NCBI RefSeq assembly: GCF_030580865.1
Contig: NZ_JAUQSY010000003.1
Coordinates: forward strand, 124,001-188,000
DNA: 64,000 nt
From: Hymenobacter aranciens
Lineage (GTDB): Bacteria > Bacteroidota > Bacteroidia > Cytophagales > Hymenobacteraceae
Direction: 5' to 3'
Shown: positions 15,809 to 26,100 of the stretch, in pieces
Layout: every line of letters begins with the position of its first letter
How positions within the stretch are numbered: position 1 is the first letter of the stretch
Translations under genes and position numbers: made by a program
The notes under the pieces: generated by a model
Seen by the model: only the letters and a program-made list of their open reading frames with translations
Told to the model about the DNA's origin: nothing
The model's database searches: none

Positions 15809-16318
15809 ATGCTGCGTTTTATCCTGCTTTTACTGAGTTTCTGGAACTGGCAGCCGGCCGCCGCGCCCAAAGCCACGGTGTACGTATTTTTGGCCGATAC
15901 CTGCCCCATCAGCTAGGCCGTGACGCTGCCGCTGCGCCAGCTGCACGAGCAGTATGCGGCGCGGGGCGTGAAGTTTGTGGGCGTGTTTCCGGCCGCCGAT
16001 ATCAGCCCGGTGGCCATCGGCAAATTTGCCAAAACCTATCAGGTTCCCTTCACTTTGCAGGCCGACCCCGGGCAGCAGCTCACGCGGCGCTGGCACGCCA
16101 CCGTCACGCCCGAGGCGGTGGTGGTGGCGGCCGATGGGCGCCGGGTACTCTATCAGGGCCGGCTCGATGATTCGTACGCGGGCCTGGGCCAGCGCCGCAC
16201 CGTAGTGACGCACCACGAGCTGGCCGATGCGCTGGCGGCCGTGGTGGCGGGCCGGCCGGTGGCAGTGCCCAAAACGGAGCCGGTGGGCTGCTTCATCGAG
16301 GCGCGGGTTTTAAAATAA
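15809..16318 (+). pseudogene. Redoxin-domain protein interrupted by an in-frame amber codon
   Basis: From ATG 15,809 the frame reads a signal-like start (MLRFILLLLSFWNWQ), then ATVYVFLADTCPIS, then TAG at 15,914-15,916 (codon 36), and continues without further stops for 133 codons. The continuation has a thioredoxin-like fold pattern: LRQLHEQYAARGVKFVGVFP, PFTLQADPGQQLTRR, VTPEAVVVAADGR and a C-terminal TEPVGCFIE, which I know from redoxins next to cytochromes and in extracytoplasmic thiol proteins. In relatives a Gln usually follows TCPIS, and CAG to TAG is a one-base change. It could be a recent pseudogene, a sequencing error or a rare readthrough gene; an alternative start at 15,920 would lose the redox Cys. 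Confidence 0.8.
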
Positions 16319-16322
16319 GATG

Positions 16323-16422
16323 GTTGTCAGTTGGTTGCTGCTGGCTGTTGGGAAGGGTGAAGCGGCGTAATAGCCTTTCACTGCTACCTTGCCGGGCAAC
16401 TGAAAAACGAATAACTGACAAC
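16323..16422. repeat. Low-complexity inverted repeat (GTTGTCAGTT type)
   Basis: GTTGTCAGTT (16,323-16,332) pairs with AACTGACAAC (16,413-16,422). Between the arms lie further related words such as GGTTGCTGCTGGCTGTTGGG and GCCGGGCAACTG. The right arm ends 6 bp before the glycosyltransferase start codon. Confidence 0.7.
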
Positions 16423-16428
16423 GAAAAA

Positions 16429-17490
16429 ATGAACATTCTCTACGGCGTGCCGGGCGAGGGCATGGGCCACGCCACGCGCAGCAAGGTGGTAATCGAACAC
16501 TTACTGGCCCAGGGCCACGATGTGTACGTGGTGAGCAGCAGCCGCGCCTACACTATGCTGGCGGCCGCCTTTCCGGGCCGGGTGCACGAAATCCACGGCT
16601 TCCACATCGCCTATAAGGGACTGACGGTAAGCAAGAGCCGCACCACCAAGCTGACCTTGCGCAACGCGCCCGAAGACCTGAAGGTAAACTTCGCTCAGTA
16701 CCGCGAGCTGCTGCGCAGCTTCGAGCCCGAGGTGGTGATTTCCGACTTTGAGTCTTTCACCTACCTCTTTGCCAAGGTGCACGGCCTGCCCGTCATCAGC
16801 ATCGACAACATGCAGGTGCTCAACCGCACCGCGCTGAACGTGCCCATTCCGGAAGACGAGCAGAGCAATTTCCGGCTGGCCAAAAACATTGTGAAGCTGA
16901 AGCTGCCGCGCAGCCGTCACTATTTCATTACCAGTTTCTTCCCGGTGCCTGTTCGGAAGAAGCGCACCACGCTGGTGCCGCCCATCATCCGGCCCGAAAT
17001 CCTGGCGGCCCAGCCCAGCGCCGGTAGTCACGTGCTGGTGTACCAGACTTCGACCAACCAGCAAAACCTGGTGGAAATTCTGCAGCAGCTGCCTGAGCAG
17101 GAATTTCGCGTCTACGGCTTCAACCGCGAGGAAGACCACGGCAACGTGCAGCTGCGCGCCTTCAGCGAGGCCGGGTTTATTGCCGATTTGGCCAGCGCCC
17201 GCGCCATCGTGACGAACGGCGGCTTTTCGCTGATTTCGGAGGCCGTGTACTTGCACAAGCCGGTGTGCGCGGTGCCCATTCCGGGGCAGTTTGAGCAGTG
17301 GCTCAATGCGGCCGAGATTGAGAAAATGGGTTACGGGCGGCATTTTGAAGCCATCACGGCGGAGAATCTGCGGGCGTTTTTGGGCGAGCTGGCGGGGTTT
17401 GACGCGGCGCTGAAGGAGTATGAGCAGCAGGGCAATGAGGTGCTGTTTGGGAAGTTGGAAAAGGAATTGGGAAGGGTAGAAAAGGAGTAG
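16429..17490 (+). CDS. Glycosyltransferase, MJ1255/VC2487-like (GT-B fold)
   Basis: 353 residues. The N-terminus ILYGVPGEGMGHATRSKVV resembles the acceptor domain of MurG-like and MJ1255/VC2487-family glycosyltransferases. The C-terminal domain has the donor-binding pattern TNGGFSLISEAVYLHKPVCAVP followed by QFEQWLNA. No membrane segment is visible, so the protein is probably peripheral or cytoplasmic. Neither donor nor acceptor can be read from the sequence. I start at the ATG at 16,429, which begins the first beta-strand; longer in-frame starts would pass through the inverted repeat. The stop is followed directly by the minisatellite. Confidence 0.85.
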   Translation: MNILYGVPGEGMGHATRSKVVIEHLLAQGHDVYVVSSSRAYTMLAAAFPGRVHEIHGFHIAYKGLTVSKSRTTKLTLRNAPEDLKVNFAQYRELLRSFEPEVVISDFESFTYLFAKVHGLPVISIDNMQVLNRTALNVPIPEDEQSNFRLAKNIVKLKLPRSRHYFITSFFPVPVRKKRTTLVPPIIRPEILAAQPSAGSHVLVYQTSTNQQNLVEILQQLPEQEFRVYGFNREEDHGNVQLRAFSEAGFIADLASARAIVTNGGFSLISEAVYLHKPVCAVPIPGQFEQWLNAAEIEKMGYGRHFEAITAENLRAFLGELAGFDAALKEYEQQGNEVLFGKLEKELGRVEKE

Positions 17491-17695
17491 GTTGGGTGTT
17501 TGGTGTTTGGTGTTTGGTGTTTGGTGTTTGGTGTTTGGTGTTTGGTGTTTGGTGTTTGGTGTTTGGTGTTTGGTGTTGGGTGTTGGGTGTTGGGTGTTGG
17601 GTGTTGGGTGTTGGGTGTTGGGTGTTGGGTGTTGGGTGTTGGGTGTTGGGTAAATGTTATCCGAATACCTAAAACCAAACACCCAATACCCAACA
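17491..17695. repeat. Heptamer minisatellite, 11 x TGTTTGG then 11 x TGTTGGG, with a complementary tail
   Basis: From 17,497 to 17,573 there are eleven exact TGTTTGG units, and from 17,574 to 17,650 eleven exact TGTTGGG units. A short tail (about 17,670-17,695) reads CCAAACACCCAATACCCAACACC, complementary to the arrays, so a long hairpin is possible. The TGTTGGG block has GGG runs spaced by four bases on the plus strand, a canonical G-quadruplex pattern. It lies between the glycosyltransferase and the HEAT/cyclophilin gene. Confidence 0.95.
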
Positions 17696-17742
17696 CCGAG
17701 TATGTTGCAGCCGCATTCACCTTCCGGCTCGTAGAACTCCCT

Positions 17743-19788
17743 ATGCCCTCTCGCCTCCTTATCCTTGCTGTTTTGCTGCTGGCCGCCTGCGCCCGCACGC
17801 CCCACGCCAGCCGCCCCGCCATCAATAAATACGCCGATGCCACGCTGCGCCAAATCGGCACGGCGCAGGACGAGCGCAACGCCACGGCCCTGCTGCCTTT
17901 CCTGAACAACCCCAATCCCATTTACCGCCGCGAGGCCGCGCTGGCCTTCGCCTCGGTGCAGGAAAAAGTGACTTCGCCCTTCCTGCTGCCGCTGCTGCGC
18001 GATGCCGACGCCAGCGTGCGCCGCGCCGCCGCCTACGCCCTGGGCCAGACCGGCGACAGCACTGCCGTCGACTCGCTGCGGGTGCGCGTGGTGCTGGAGC
18101 CCGACGGCCAAGTGCGCCGCTACGTGCAGGAGGCGCTGGGCCGCTGCGTCACGCGCCGCACGCTGCCCGAGCTCTGGCGCGTGGAAGTGCTGACCGACAC
18201 CGCCCGCGCCGCCGCCCAGGCCTGGGGCCTGCAGCGCGCTGCCATTCGCGGCCTGGCTTCGGCCGAAAGCATCCGGCGCGCGGTGCTGCTGCTGAATGCC
18301 GAAAAGCCGTTGCCCGACCGGGCGCGGCTGGCCGCTGTGGTGGCGCTGGCCCGCACGCCCAAAGCCCTGAATATGGACCTGAGCCGGCTGGCAGGGGCGG
18401 CTTTGCTGCGCCTCGTGGCCAAGGAAAAATACTACGCGGTGCGCGCGGCGGCGGCGGCGGCGCTAGGCAAAGTGGTGGACGCGCCGCCGCTGGGCGGCGG
18501 CCTGACCGTGCCCGATTTCAAGGACGAAACTCAGCTGAAAGCCATTGCCACGCTGCTGCGCCTGGCTACCAAGGATGCCGACTACCGCGTGCGGGTGACG
18601 GCCCTGCGGGCCCTGTCCTGGGTGGGGCGGCACTATGCCACCAGCCGGCCCGCCGTCTTCGGCGCCCTCGATGACAGCCGCGAGCCAGTGGCCCTGACGG
18701 CGGCCGAGTGGCTGCTGGCCCATGCCAGAGGCGAAACCGGCGCCGACTTAGCGCAACAGGCCCAGCGCCTGAAATTCTGGCGGGTGCGGGCCACGCTGCT
18801 GGCGGCTGCGCTCAAAACGGCCAGCCCGGCCAGTCGGCCCAGCTTGGCCGCCTCGGTGCAAACGCGCTACGCGGCGCTGCCCGCCAGAGCGGTGTATGAG
18901 CGCGGCGCCCTGCTGCTGGCGCTGGCCGAAGTGCCGACGGCGGCCACCTTCTCTTTTCTGGAGCAGGAGCGCACCCAAGCTGGGCAGTCGCCGGTGGTGG
19001 CCGGCTACGCCCTGACGGCGCAAGTGGCGCTCCGTCGGCAGGCGGATTTTCCGGCAGCGCTGGCGGGTGACTTTGCCACGGCCATGCGCGGCGCCCTGGC
19101 CAGCGGCGACGTCAACCAAATCGGCCTCGCCGCCGAGGCGCTGGCCGATGCCAAGCTTTACCCCGAAGCGAAAGCCGAAGACCTGGCTGCCCTGCACGAC
19201 GCCCAAGCCAAGCTGCAGCTACCCCGCGACATCGAAGCCTGGCAGGGCCTGCAAACGGCCCTCGACCGGCTGGAAAAGGCCGCCAAGCCCATGCCCGCGC
19301 CCCTCGGCACGGCGCAGCAGCACCCCATCGACTGGGCGCTGGTGCAGCAGATTCCGCAGAACCAGCCGGTGCGGCTGCGCACCACGCAGGGTGACATCGT
19401 GCTGGAATTGAAGGTGAACGAGGCGCCCGGCTCGGTGGCGAATTTCGTGAGCCTGGCGCGTCAGCATTTTTACGACAGCCTGTACTTCCACCGCGTGGTG
19501 CCCAACTTCGTGGCCCAGGGCGGCGACCCGCGCGGCGACGGCAGCGGCAGCGCGCCCTACACGCTGCGCTCCGAGTTTGGCGAGCTGCGCTACCAGGAGG
19601 GCAGCCTGGGGCTGGCCTCGGCGGGCAAGGATACCGAGAGCTGTCAGTTCTTCATCACCCACGGCCCTACGCCGCATTTGGATGGGCGCTACACCATTTT
19701 TGCGCAGGTGGTGAAAGGGCTGGACGTGGTGCACCGGCTCGAAATCGGCGACCGGATACTGGGGGTGGAGCTGCTGCAGCTGCCGTAG
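17743..19788 (+). CDS. Lipoprotein with HEAT repeats and a C-terminal cyclophilin (PPIase) domain
   Basis: 681 residues. The signal peptide MPSRLLILAVLLLAACA ends in a lipobox Cys. Residues about 30-535 are Ala/Leu-rich HEAT-like helical repeats such as DADASVRRAAAYALGQTGD and DADYRVRVTALRALSWVGR. Residues about 541-681 are a cyclophilin-type prolyl isomerase with VRLRTTQGDIVLEL, YFHRVVPNFVAQGGDPRGDG, QFFITHGPTPHLDGRYTIFA and a final EIGDRILGVELLQLP. It probably assists folding of envelope or secreted proteins, with HEAT repeats binding clients (inference). I use the ATG at 17,743; the frame is open upstream through the minisatellite but that extension is only VFGVWCL-like repeat. Confidence 0.92.
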   Translation: MPSRLLILAVLLLAACARTPHASRPAINKYADATLRQIGTAQDERNATALLPFLNNPNPIYRREAALAFASVQEKVTSPFLLPLLRDADASVRRAAAYALGQTGDSTAVDSLRVRVVLEPDGQVRRYVQEALGRCVTRRTLPELWRVEVLTDTARAAAQAWGLQRAAIRGLASAESIRRAVLLLNAEKPLPDRARLAAVVALARTPKALNMDLSRLAGAALLRLVAKEKYYAVRAAAAAALGKVVDAPPLGGGLTVPDFKDETQLKAIATLLRLATKDADYRVRVTALRALSWVGRHYATSRPAVFGALDDSREPVALTAAEWLLAHARGETGADLAQQAQRLKFWRVRATLLAAALKTASPASRPSLAASVQTRYAALPARAVYERGALLLALAEVPTAATFSFLEQERTQAGQSPVVAGYALTAQVALRRQADFPAALAGDFATAMRGALASGDVNQIGLAAEALADAKLYPEAKAEDLAALHDAQAKLQLPRDIEAWQGLQTALDRLEKAAKPMPAPLGTAQQHPIDWALVQQIPQNQPVRLRTTQGDIVLELKVNEAPGSVANFVSLARQHFYDSLYFHRVVPNFVAQGGDPRGDGSGSAPYTLRSEFGELRYQEGSLGLASAGKDTESCQFFITHGPTPHLDGRYTIFAQVVKGLDVVHRLEIGDRILGVELLQLP

Positions 19789-20142
19789 AGCCTTGGGCGC
19801 GCCGCGTGGGGTAGCCGGAGGGGGGTAAATGCAGGTTTTAAATAATGAGGCCCTATTCTGTCAGAATAGCAGAATATGGTAGAAAGATTTGGGATTTTGC
19901 CGGGAAACCAGGCAATAGGATGAGAAGTTTTATTCAGTGGGTTAGTGCAGGGTGAGGTGGAGGAAGGCCGAATAACATTTGCGGCTAAATCCTTGTTTAG
20001 CGTGGCTAAAAATGCAGCGCGGTGTAAAAAAGGTGGGAGTAACGGATAATTTTCAAGAGGTTTTCGGAAGAGTTGAAAAATCGCAGAATTTCAACGACAT
20101 TTGGACCTTTGACAGATTACACCTCTTACACACACCTTACCA
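19789..20142. other. Intergenic region upstream of the first GEVED protein
   Basis: No gene is visible. The last 70 bp hold the candidate promoter listed separately. No clear terminator follows the HEAT/cyclophilin gene. The stretch is more AT-rich than the coding sequence on either side. Confidence 0.5.
20073..20103 (+). promoter_or_regulatory. Candidate promoter of the first GEVED protein
   Basis: TTG at 20,073-20,075 is followed after 20 bases by GACATTTG at 20,096-20,103, which matches TAnnTTTG at all positions but the first. The start codon is 39 bp further on. Confidence 0.35.
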
Positions 20143-23100
20143 ATGACCAAACTTCTTACTGCACTCCGGCGGATGCTGCTGGCCCTGGCCCTGGCCCTGG
20201 GCACGGGCTATACTTCGCTGGCGCAAGTAGTGCCGCAGCCGCTGGCCCTGACGGGCTTCAACGCTGACATTGTAGCCAATGGCACCGGGCAGACGGCCGC
20301 CAGCGCCTCGGCCAGCGATGCCGATGGCGGGGGCAACTACTTCCCGTCGGTGGATTACACGACGAGCGGCGCCCCCGGCTTTTTTCACCCCACGATGGGG
20401 CTACCGTTCGGACAGGGCTTTTTGAGCACCGGCACGCCCAACGTGCGGTTTAACCTGGCGGGTTACGGCGGCAATAATGCGTTGCGCCTCACGGGCACTA
20501 CCTCGGGCACGCTCACACTGGCCACGCCCACCGCCGCCAACACCTTGTACGTGCTGGCAACGGGCGGGGGAGTAGGCAATGCCCCGGCTAACAACCTGCG
20601 CCTCACGGTGAATTTTGCCAACGGTAGCTCGCAGGTGTTCGCGCGGATTGTACCCGACTGGTATTCGGTCAACGTGCCATCTTACCATACCACGACAGCT
20701 TACACGCTGAATACCCGCGTCAACACCGGCAACAGCTTCGACGTGGTGAGCAGCAACCCGAAGCTGTTTCAGCTGGTGCTGCCCATCGACCCGGCGGCCG
20801 CCGGCGGCAGCGCAGTAACGAGCATCCTGGCCGAAAAGCTGGTAGCCGCCGGCATTATCCAGGTGATGGCCGTGAGCGCGGCCAGCGGCGCCTACACGCC
20901 GGTGCCGCTGACGCTGCCGGCCGCCACCACCCCCACGGCCACCAGCGCCACGGGCCAGGATGTGGTAGCTAACGGCACCAGCCAGGCCTCGCCCAACAAC
21001 TCGGCCGTCGACATCGACGGGGCCGGGTATTTCCTGGTGGCGTCCAACTACACCAAGTCGCAGACGACCACACCCACCACCGTGACGCAGGGCCTGCCGC
21101 TGAACGGCACCATCCCGAGCTTGAGCGTGCCCGGCCTAACGTACCAGCTGCGGCCCTACACGGGTGTGAACGCGCTCCAGATACGGGGCGCCGCCACCGG
21201 CACCCTGACGTTTGCCACGCCCACCTCGGCCACCGAGGTGTACGTGCTGGCCAATACGGTCATCACGTCCGGCTCGGCGGGGGCGGGCACCATGGTCGTC
21301 AATTTCTCGGACGGCTCTTCGCACTCTTTTTCGCCGACGTTTTATAACTGGTTTGCGACGACAGGCATCGCGGCCCCGACCTACATCGGCTACAGCCCCA
21401 ATGCCCGCGTGCAGGGCTACACCACGGTGGGTGGCACCGCCAACACCACCAATATCATTCAGAGCTATATCAACACCTCGACCGGGGCCGCCGTCAACAC
21501 GCCCAACCTGTTCGAGTTTCGGCTGGCGCTGAGCCCTGGCGAATACAGCAAAACCGTCACGGGCGTGACGGTGACCGGCCTGAGCAACAGTATTGTGACC
21601 TTGCTGGCCGCCAGCGTAAACCCCGGCAACCCCAGCACCTGCGCCCTGAGCAGCGGCAGCCTGAGCGTGACGGCCAACTCGGCCACGGCCTGCGCCGCCA
21701 CCAGCCTCAACCTGGTGCTGACCGGCGTGCCGGTGCAGCTGGGCTACACCTACCAGTGGCAATACCAGAAAGTGAGCGGCGGCTCGTGGGCCAATATCCC
21801 CACCACGGCCAGCCCCGGCGAACCCGTGACGACGAATTCCACCAGCGCTTCCTGCACCCTCACCAACCAGACGGCCGCCACCAAGTACCGCTGCGTGGTG
21901 ACCTGCGCCAGTGGCGCCAGTGCCACTTCGGGCGAGCTGACCGTGGGCCAGACCGACTTCATCAACTGCTATTGCAACCCGCCCCAGGCCAGCAACAACA
22001 GTGGCTGCGCGACCTACGGTACCGTCACGGCAGTGAGCATCGGCAATGGCAGTGGCTTGACGCACACTGGCATTACCTGCCCGACTGCGCCGTACAACTC
22101 GTTTGGCATGGTGCCTGCCACCACGGCCACCGGCACCATCACGCAGGGCACGGCCTACCCCCTGACGGTGACCGTATCGAACGCCTCGCGGGTAGCGGCC
22201 TGGCTGGATGCCAACCAGAACGGCACGTTTGAAGCCAGTGAGTACATCACGTCGGCCACGGCGTCGGCCGCCGGCAACGTGACGCTGACTATTCCGGCCG
22301 GGCTTACCACGAGCGCGGCGCTGGGCAGCACCAAGCTGCGCATTCGCACCGAGCAAAATACCGCTACGGTACTAAACAACGCCGCCAATGCCTGCTCCAC
22401 AACGGTGTATGGCGAAACCCTGGACTACGTGGTGACCGTGGCCGTGGGCACGGCCTGTGCGGGCACGCCGCCGGCCACCACCGCTACGGCTTCCACCACC
22501 GGCGTATGCGGCGGCGTGGGCTTCACGCTGAACGCCACCGGCGTAGTAGCCGGCACCACCGGCCTGAGCTACCAGTGGCAGAGCAGCCCGGCCGGCGCCA
22601 ATACCTTCACCAACCTGGGCAGCGCGCAGGCCGATGCCAGCTACGCGGTGAGCAGCCTCGCGGCCTCGACCGACTACCGGCTGATTGTGACCTGTACGGC
22701 CAGCGCCGAATCGACGACCTCCAGCGCGGTAACTGTGGCCCGCAACTACCTGAACTGCTACTGCAACGTAATAAGCACCGGCACCGGTGAATACATCAAG
22801 GGCGTGACCTTCCCCGGCACCTCGGGCTTCACCAACACCACCGGCGCCAACTCGACCAACGGCTACGGCGACTTCACCGGCAATGCCGCGCTGACGACCA
22901 CCCTCAACCAGGGCGCCACCTACCTCAACGGGGTCAGCATCACGGCGCGCGTGAACAGCAACGGCGCGCAGGGCGGCATGTGGATTGACTACAACCACAG
23001 CGGCACCTTCGAGACTACCGAATACATCTCCCTCGGCGGGGCCAACTTGCCGAGCCGCGACGAAACCCTGGCCACCACGCTGACGGTGCCCAACTCGGCC

Positions 23101-26100
23101 CTGACCGGCCCGACCCGCGTGCGGGTGCGCTGGCGCAATGGCACTATTGGCGCTGGCGAGGCCTGCGTCACGAACACGGCCGCGGGCTGCGTCAACGGCT
23201 GCGTGTGGTACGGCGAAACCGAGGACTACCTCATCACCATTGCGGCCCCGGCTACCTGCACGGCGCCGCCCAGCAGTGTGGTGGCAGCGGCGAGCACGGC
23301 CAATGCCTGCGCCAACTCGTCGTTTACGCTGTCCACCAGCAGCATTCCGACCACCATCGGCGGCTACACCTTTCAGTGGCAGAGCAGCCCGGCCGGTGCC
23401 GGCACGTTCACCAACATCAGCGGCGCCACCACCCAAACCTACACGGTGAACAACCAGGCCACCGCCACCGATTACCAGCTCGTGGTGAGCTGCCAGTTCG
23501 GCGGCACGCCCGTCACGTCCAACATCGTGGCCGTGGGGCAGAATGCATTCGACCAGTGCTACTGCGCCGTTTCGCACACCAGCGGCTGCACCAACTACGG
23601 CTCGATTTCCAACGTGAGCATCGGCACGCTCAACAACACCTCGGGCTGCACGGCCGCCCCGGGCTACGTGGTGTACCCAGTGGGCACGGCCACGACTAAC
23701 CTCAACGCCGGCACCAGCGCCACCCTGACGCTAACCATTGCCAACCCCGGCTCCGGCTACCGCTACGCGGTGTGGATTGACTTCAACCAGAACGGCACCT
23801 TCGAGAACTCGGAGTATGTGGCCAATAGTCTCAACAGCACGACGGGCCTGCGCACGGCTACTATAGTAATTCCGGCCGGAGCCCTGGCCGGCCCCACCCG
23901 CATGCGGGTGCGGACCAAGGCGGGCATTGCGGGCTACGGCGACTTTGGGGACGGCGACGCCTGCTCGGCGCAGTTCGACGGCGAAACCGAGGATTACACG
24001 GTGACCATTGTGGCGCCCACGCCCTGCGCGGGCACGCCGCCCACGGCCACGGCTGCGGCCAGCGCAAGCACCGTCTGCACCACCAGCCCGTTTACCCTCA
24101 CGGCCAGCTACGCCGGTAACATTACCGGGCTGAGCTTCCAGTGGCAGAGCCGCACGGGCACCAATGCCTTTGCCAACATCAGCGGCGCTACGGCCCTCAC
24201 GTACGCCGTGACCAGCCAGGCCACAACTACTGACTACCGCTTTGTAATAACCTGCGCCAACGGCGGCCTGACTTCAACTTCCAACGAAGTAAGCGTCGTC
24301 AGCAACTTCATGATTTGCTACTGCAAGCCGCCGGCGCAGTCGAACATCGGCAGCGGCGAATACCTGACCAACGTGACGCTGGGTACCATCAACAACAGCA
24401 GCACGAACCCGGCTACCACGCCCGTGGGCTACAGCGACTACACCGTGAGCCCCACGGCCACCCAGACCACCTCGCTGAGCCGCGGGGGCACGTACACCAT
24501 CTCGGTAAGCGCCCAGAACAACCGGCAGAACTCGCAGGCGCTGTTCTGGATTGACTACAACCACAACGGGGCCTTCGACGGCGTGCCGGAATATTACGTG
24601 GTGGGCACCGGCCCGTCGGCCACCACCGGCTACCCGCGGCAGGAAACGTTCACCCGCCAGTTCACGGTGCCCGGCACGGCGCTGCTGGGGCCCACCCACC
24701 TGCGCGTGCGCTGGCACAACGATAACACTTCGACCAACCCCTGCGCCACCGACTGGTACGGCGAAACGGAGGAGTATATTGTTGATATCAACGCCGACCT
24801 AGTGGTAAGCACCACGGCCGACATCCCAGCCGGTAGCTACAGCAGCATCACCGTGACCGGCCCCACCGGCAACGCCACCCTCACCGGGGCCGTGGCCGTG
24901 AGCGGCGCCGTGACCGTGCAGAGCGGCGCCGCCCTCAACGACAACTGCAACGTGCTGAGCGGCACCGGCAGCTTCACGGCTGCCGCCGGCTCGACGCTGC
25001 GCGTGTGCAATACCGCCGGCATCAGCGCCAGCGGCGCCACCGGCGCCGTGCAGGTAACGGGCACCCGCTTGTTCAGCGACGATGCCAGCTACGAATACAA
25101 CGGCACCGCCGCCCAGGTAACCGGTACCGGCCTGCCCGTCAGCGTGCTCAACCTCACGGTGAACAATGCCACCGGCGCGACCCTGACGCAAAGCACCAGC
25201 ATCGAGCGGATGCTGACCCTAACCAACGGCAACCTGCGCCTCGGCAGCAGCAACCTCACGCTGCTCTCCGACGCCAGCGGCACGGCCATGGTGGTGAACA
25301 CCAACGGCGTGGTGCAGAACAATGGCAGCGGGGTGGCCATCATGCAGCGCTCGGCCACGCCCAGCACCAGCTACAGCGGCCCGGGCTACCGCCACTACAG
25401 CTCGCCGATGACGGCCACGCCGTTGAGTGAGCTGGGCACGAATACCTTCGTGCCCTTCGTGAACCCGGCTTACAACGCCCTGCCCACGCCCTCGCTGCCG
25501 CTGGCGCAGTTCCCCAACGTGTTCGATTACCAGGAAAGCCGCCTGACGGCCACCTACCCGGGCTTCGATATCGGCTGGCACTCGCCCAGCGCCACCAGCG
25601 AGGTGCTGACGCCCGGCAAAGGCTACACCGTCAACCTCGCTCCGCAACTGGTAGACCTGAGCGGCAGCCTCAACAGCGGCCCCGTTAACACCGGCGCGCT
25701 GACCACCGGCGCCACCGCCAACTCGGGCTGGCAGCTGCTCGGCAACCCCTACCCGGCGCCCCTCGACTGGAACCTGGTGACGGCCGCCAGCGCCGTGCCC
25801 ACCGGCATGGATGCCGCCGTGTACATCTTCGAGCCCAGCAGCCAATACGGTGGTTTCTACCGCTCCTACGTGAACAACGCGGGCACGGGCGGCTTCACCG
25901 GCATCATGTCGGCCATGCAGGGCTTCTTCGTGCGCACCTCACAAAACCTGCCGGCAGGCTTCAGTTTCCAGAATGCCTACCGCCTGACCAGCTACGCCAA
26001 CCCGGCCTTCTACCGCACGGCCGATACGCGCCCGATGCTGCGCCTGGCCCTGGGCGGCACCGCCGTGAATGGCAGCGACGAAACCGTGGTGTATCTGGAA

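Noticed and set aside
17491..17695. CRISPR array
   Set aside because: Units are seven bases with no spacers; it is a minisatellite.
17500..17742. N-terminal extension of the HEAT/cyclophilin protein through the minisatellite
   Set aside because: The residues are only the heptamer read as VFGVWCL-like text, and a correct lipoprotein signal starts at 17,743.
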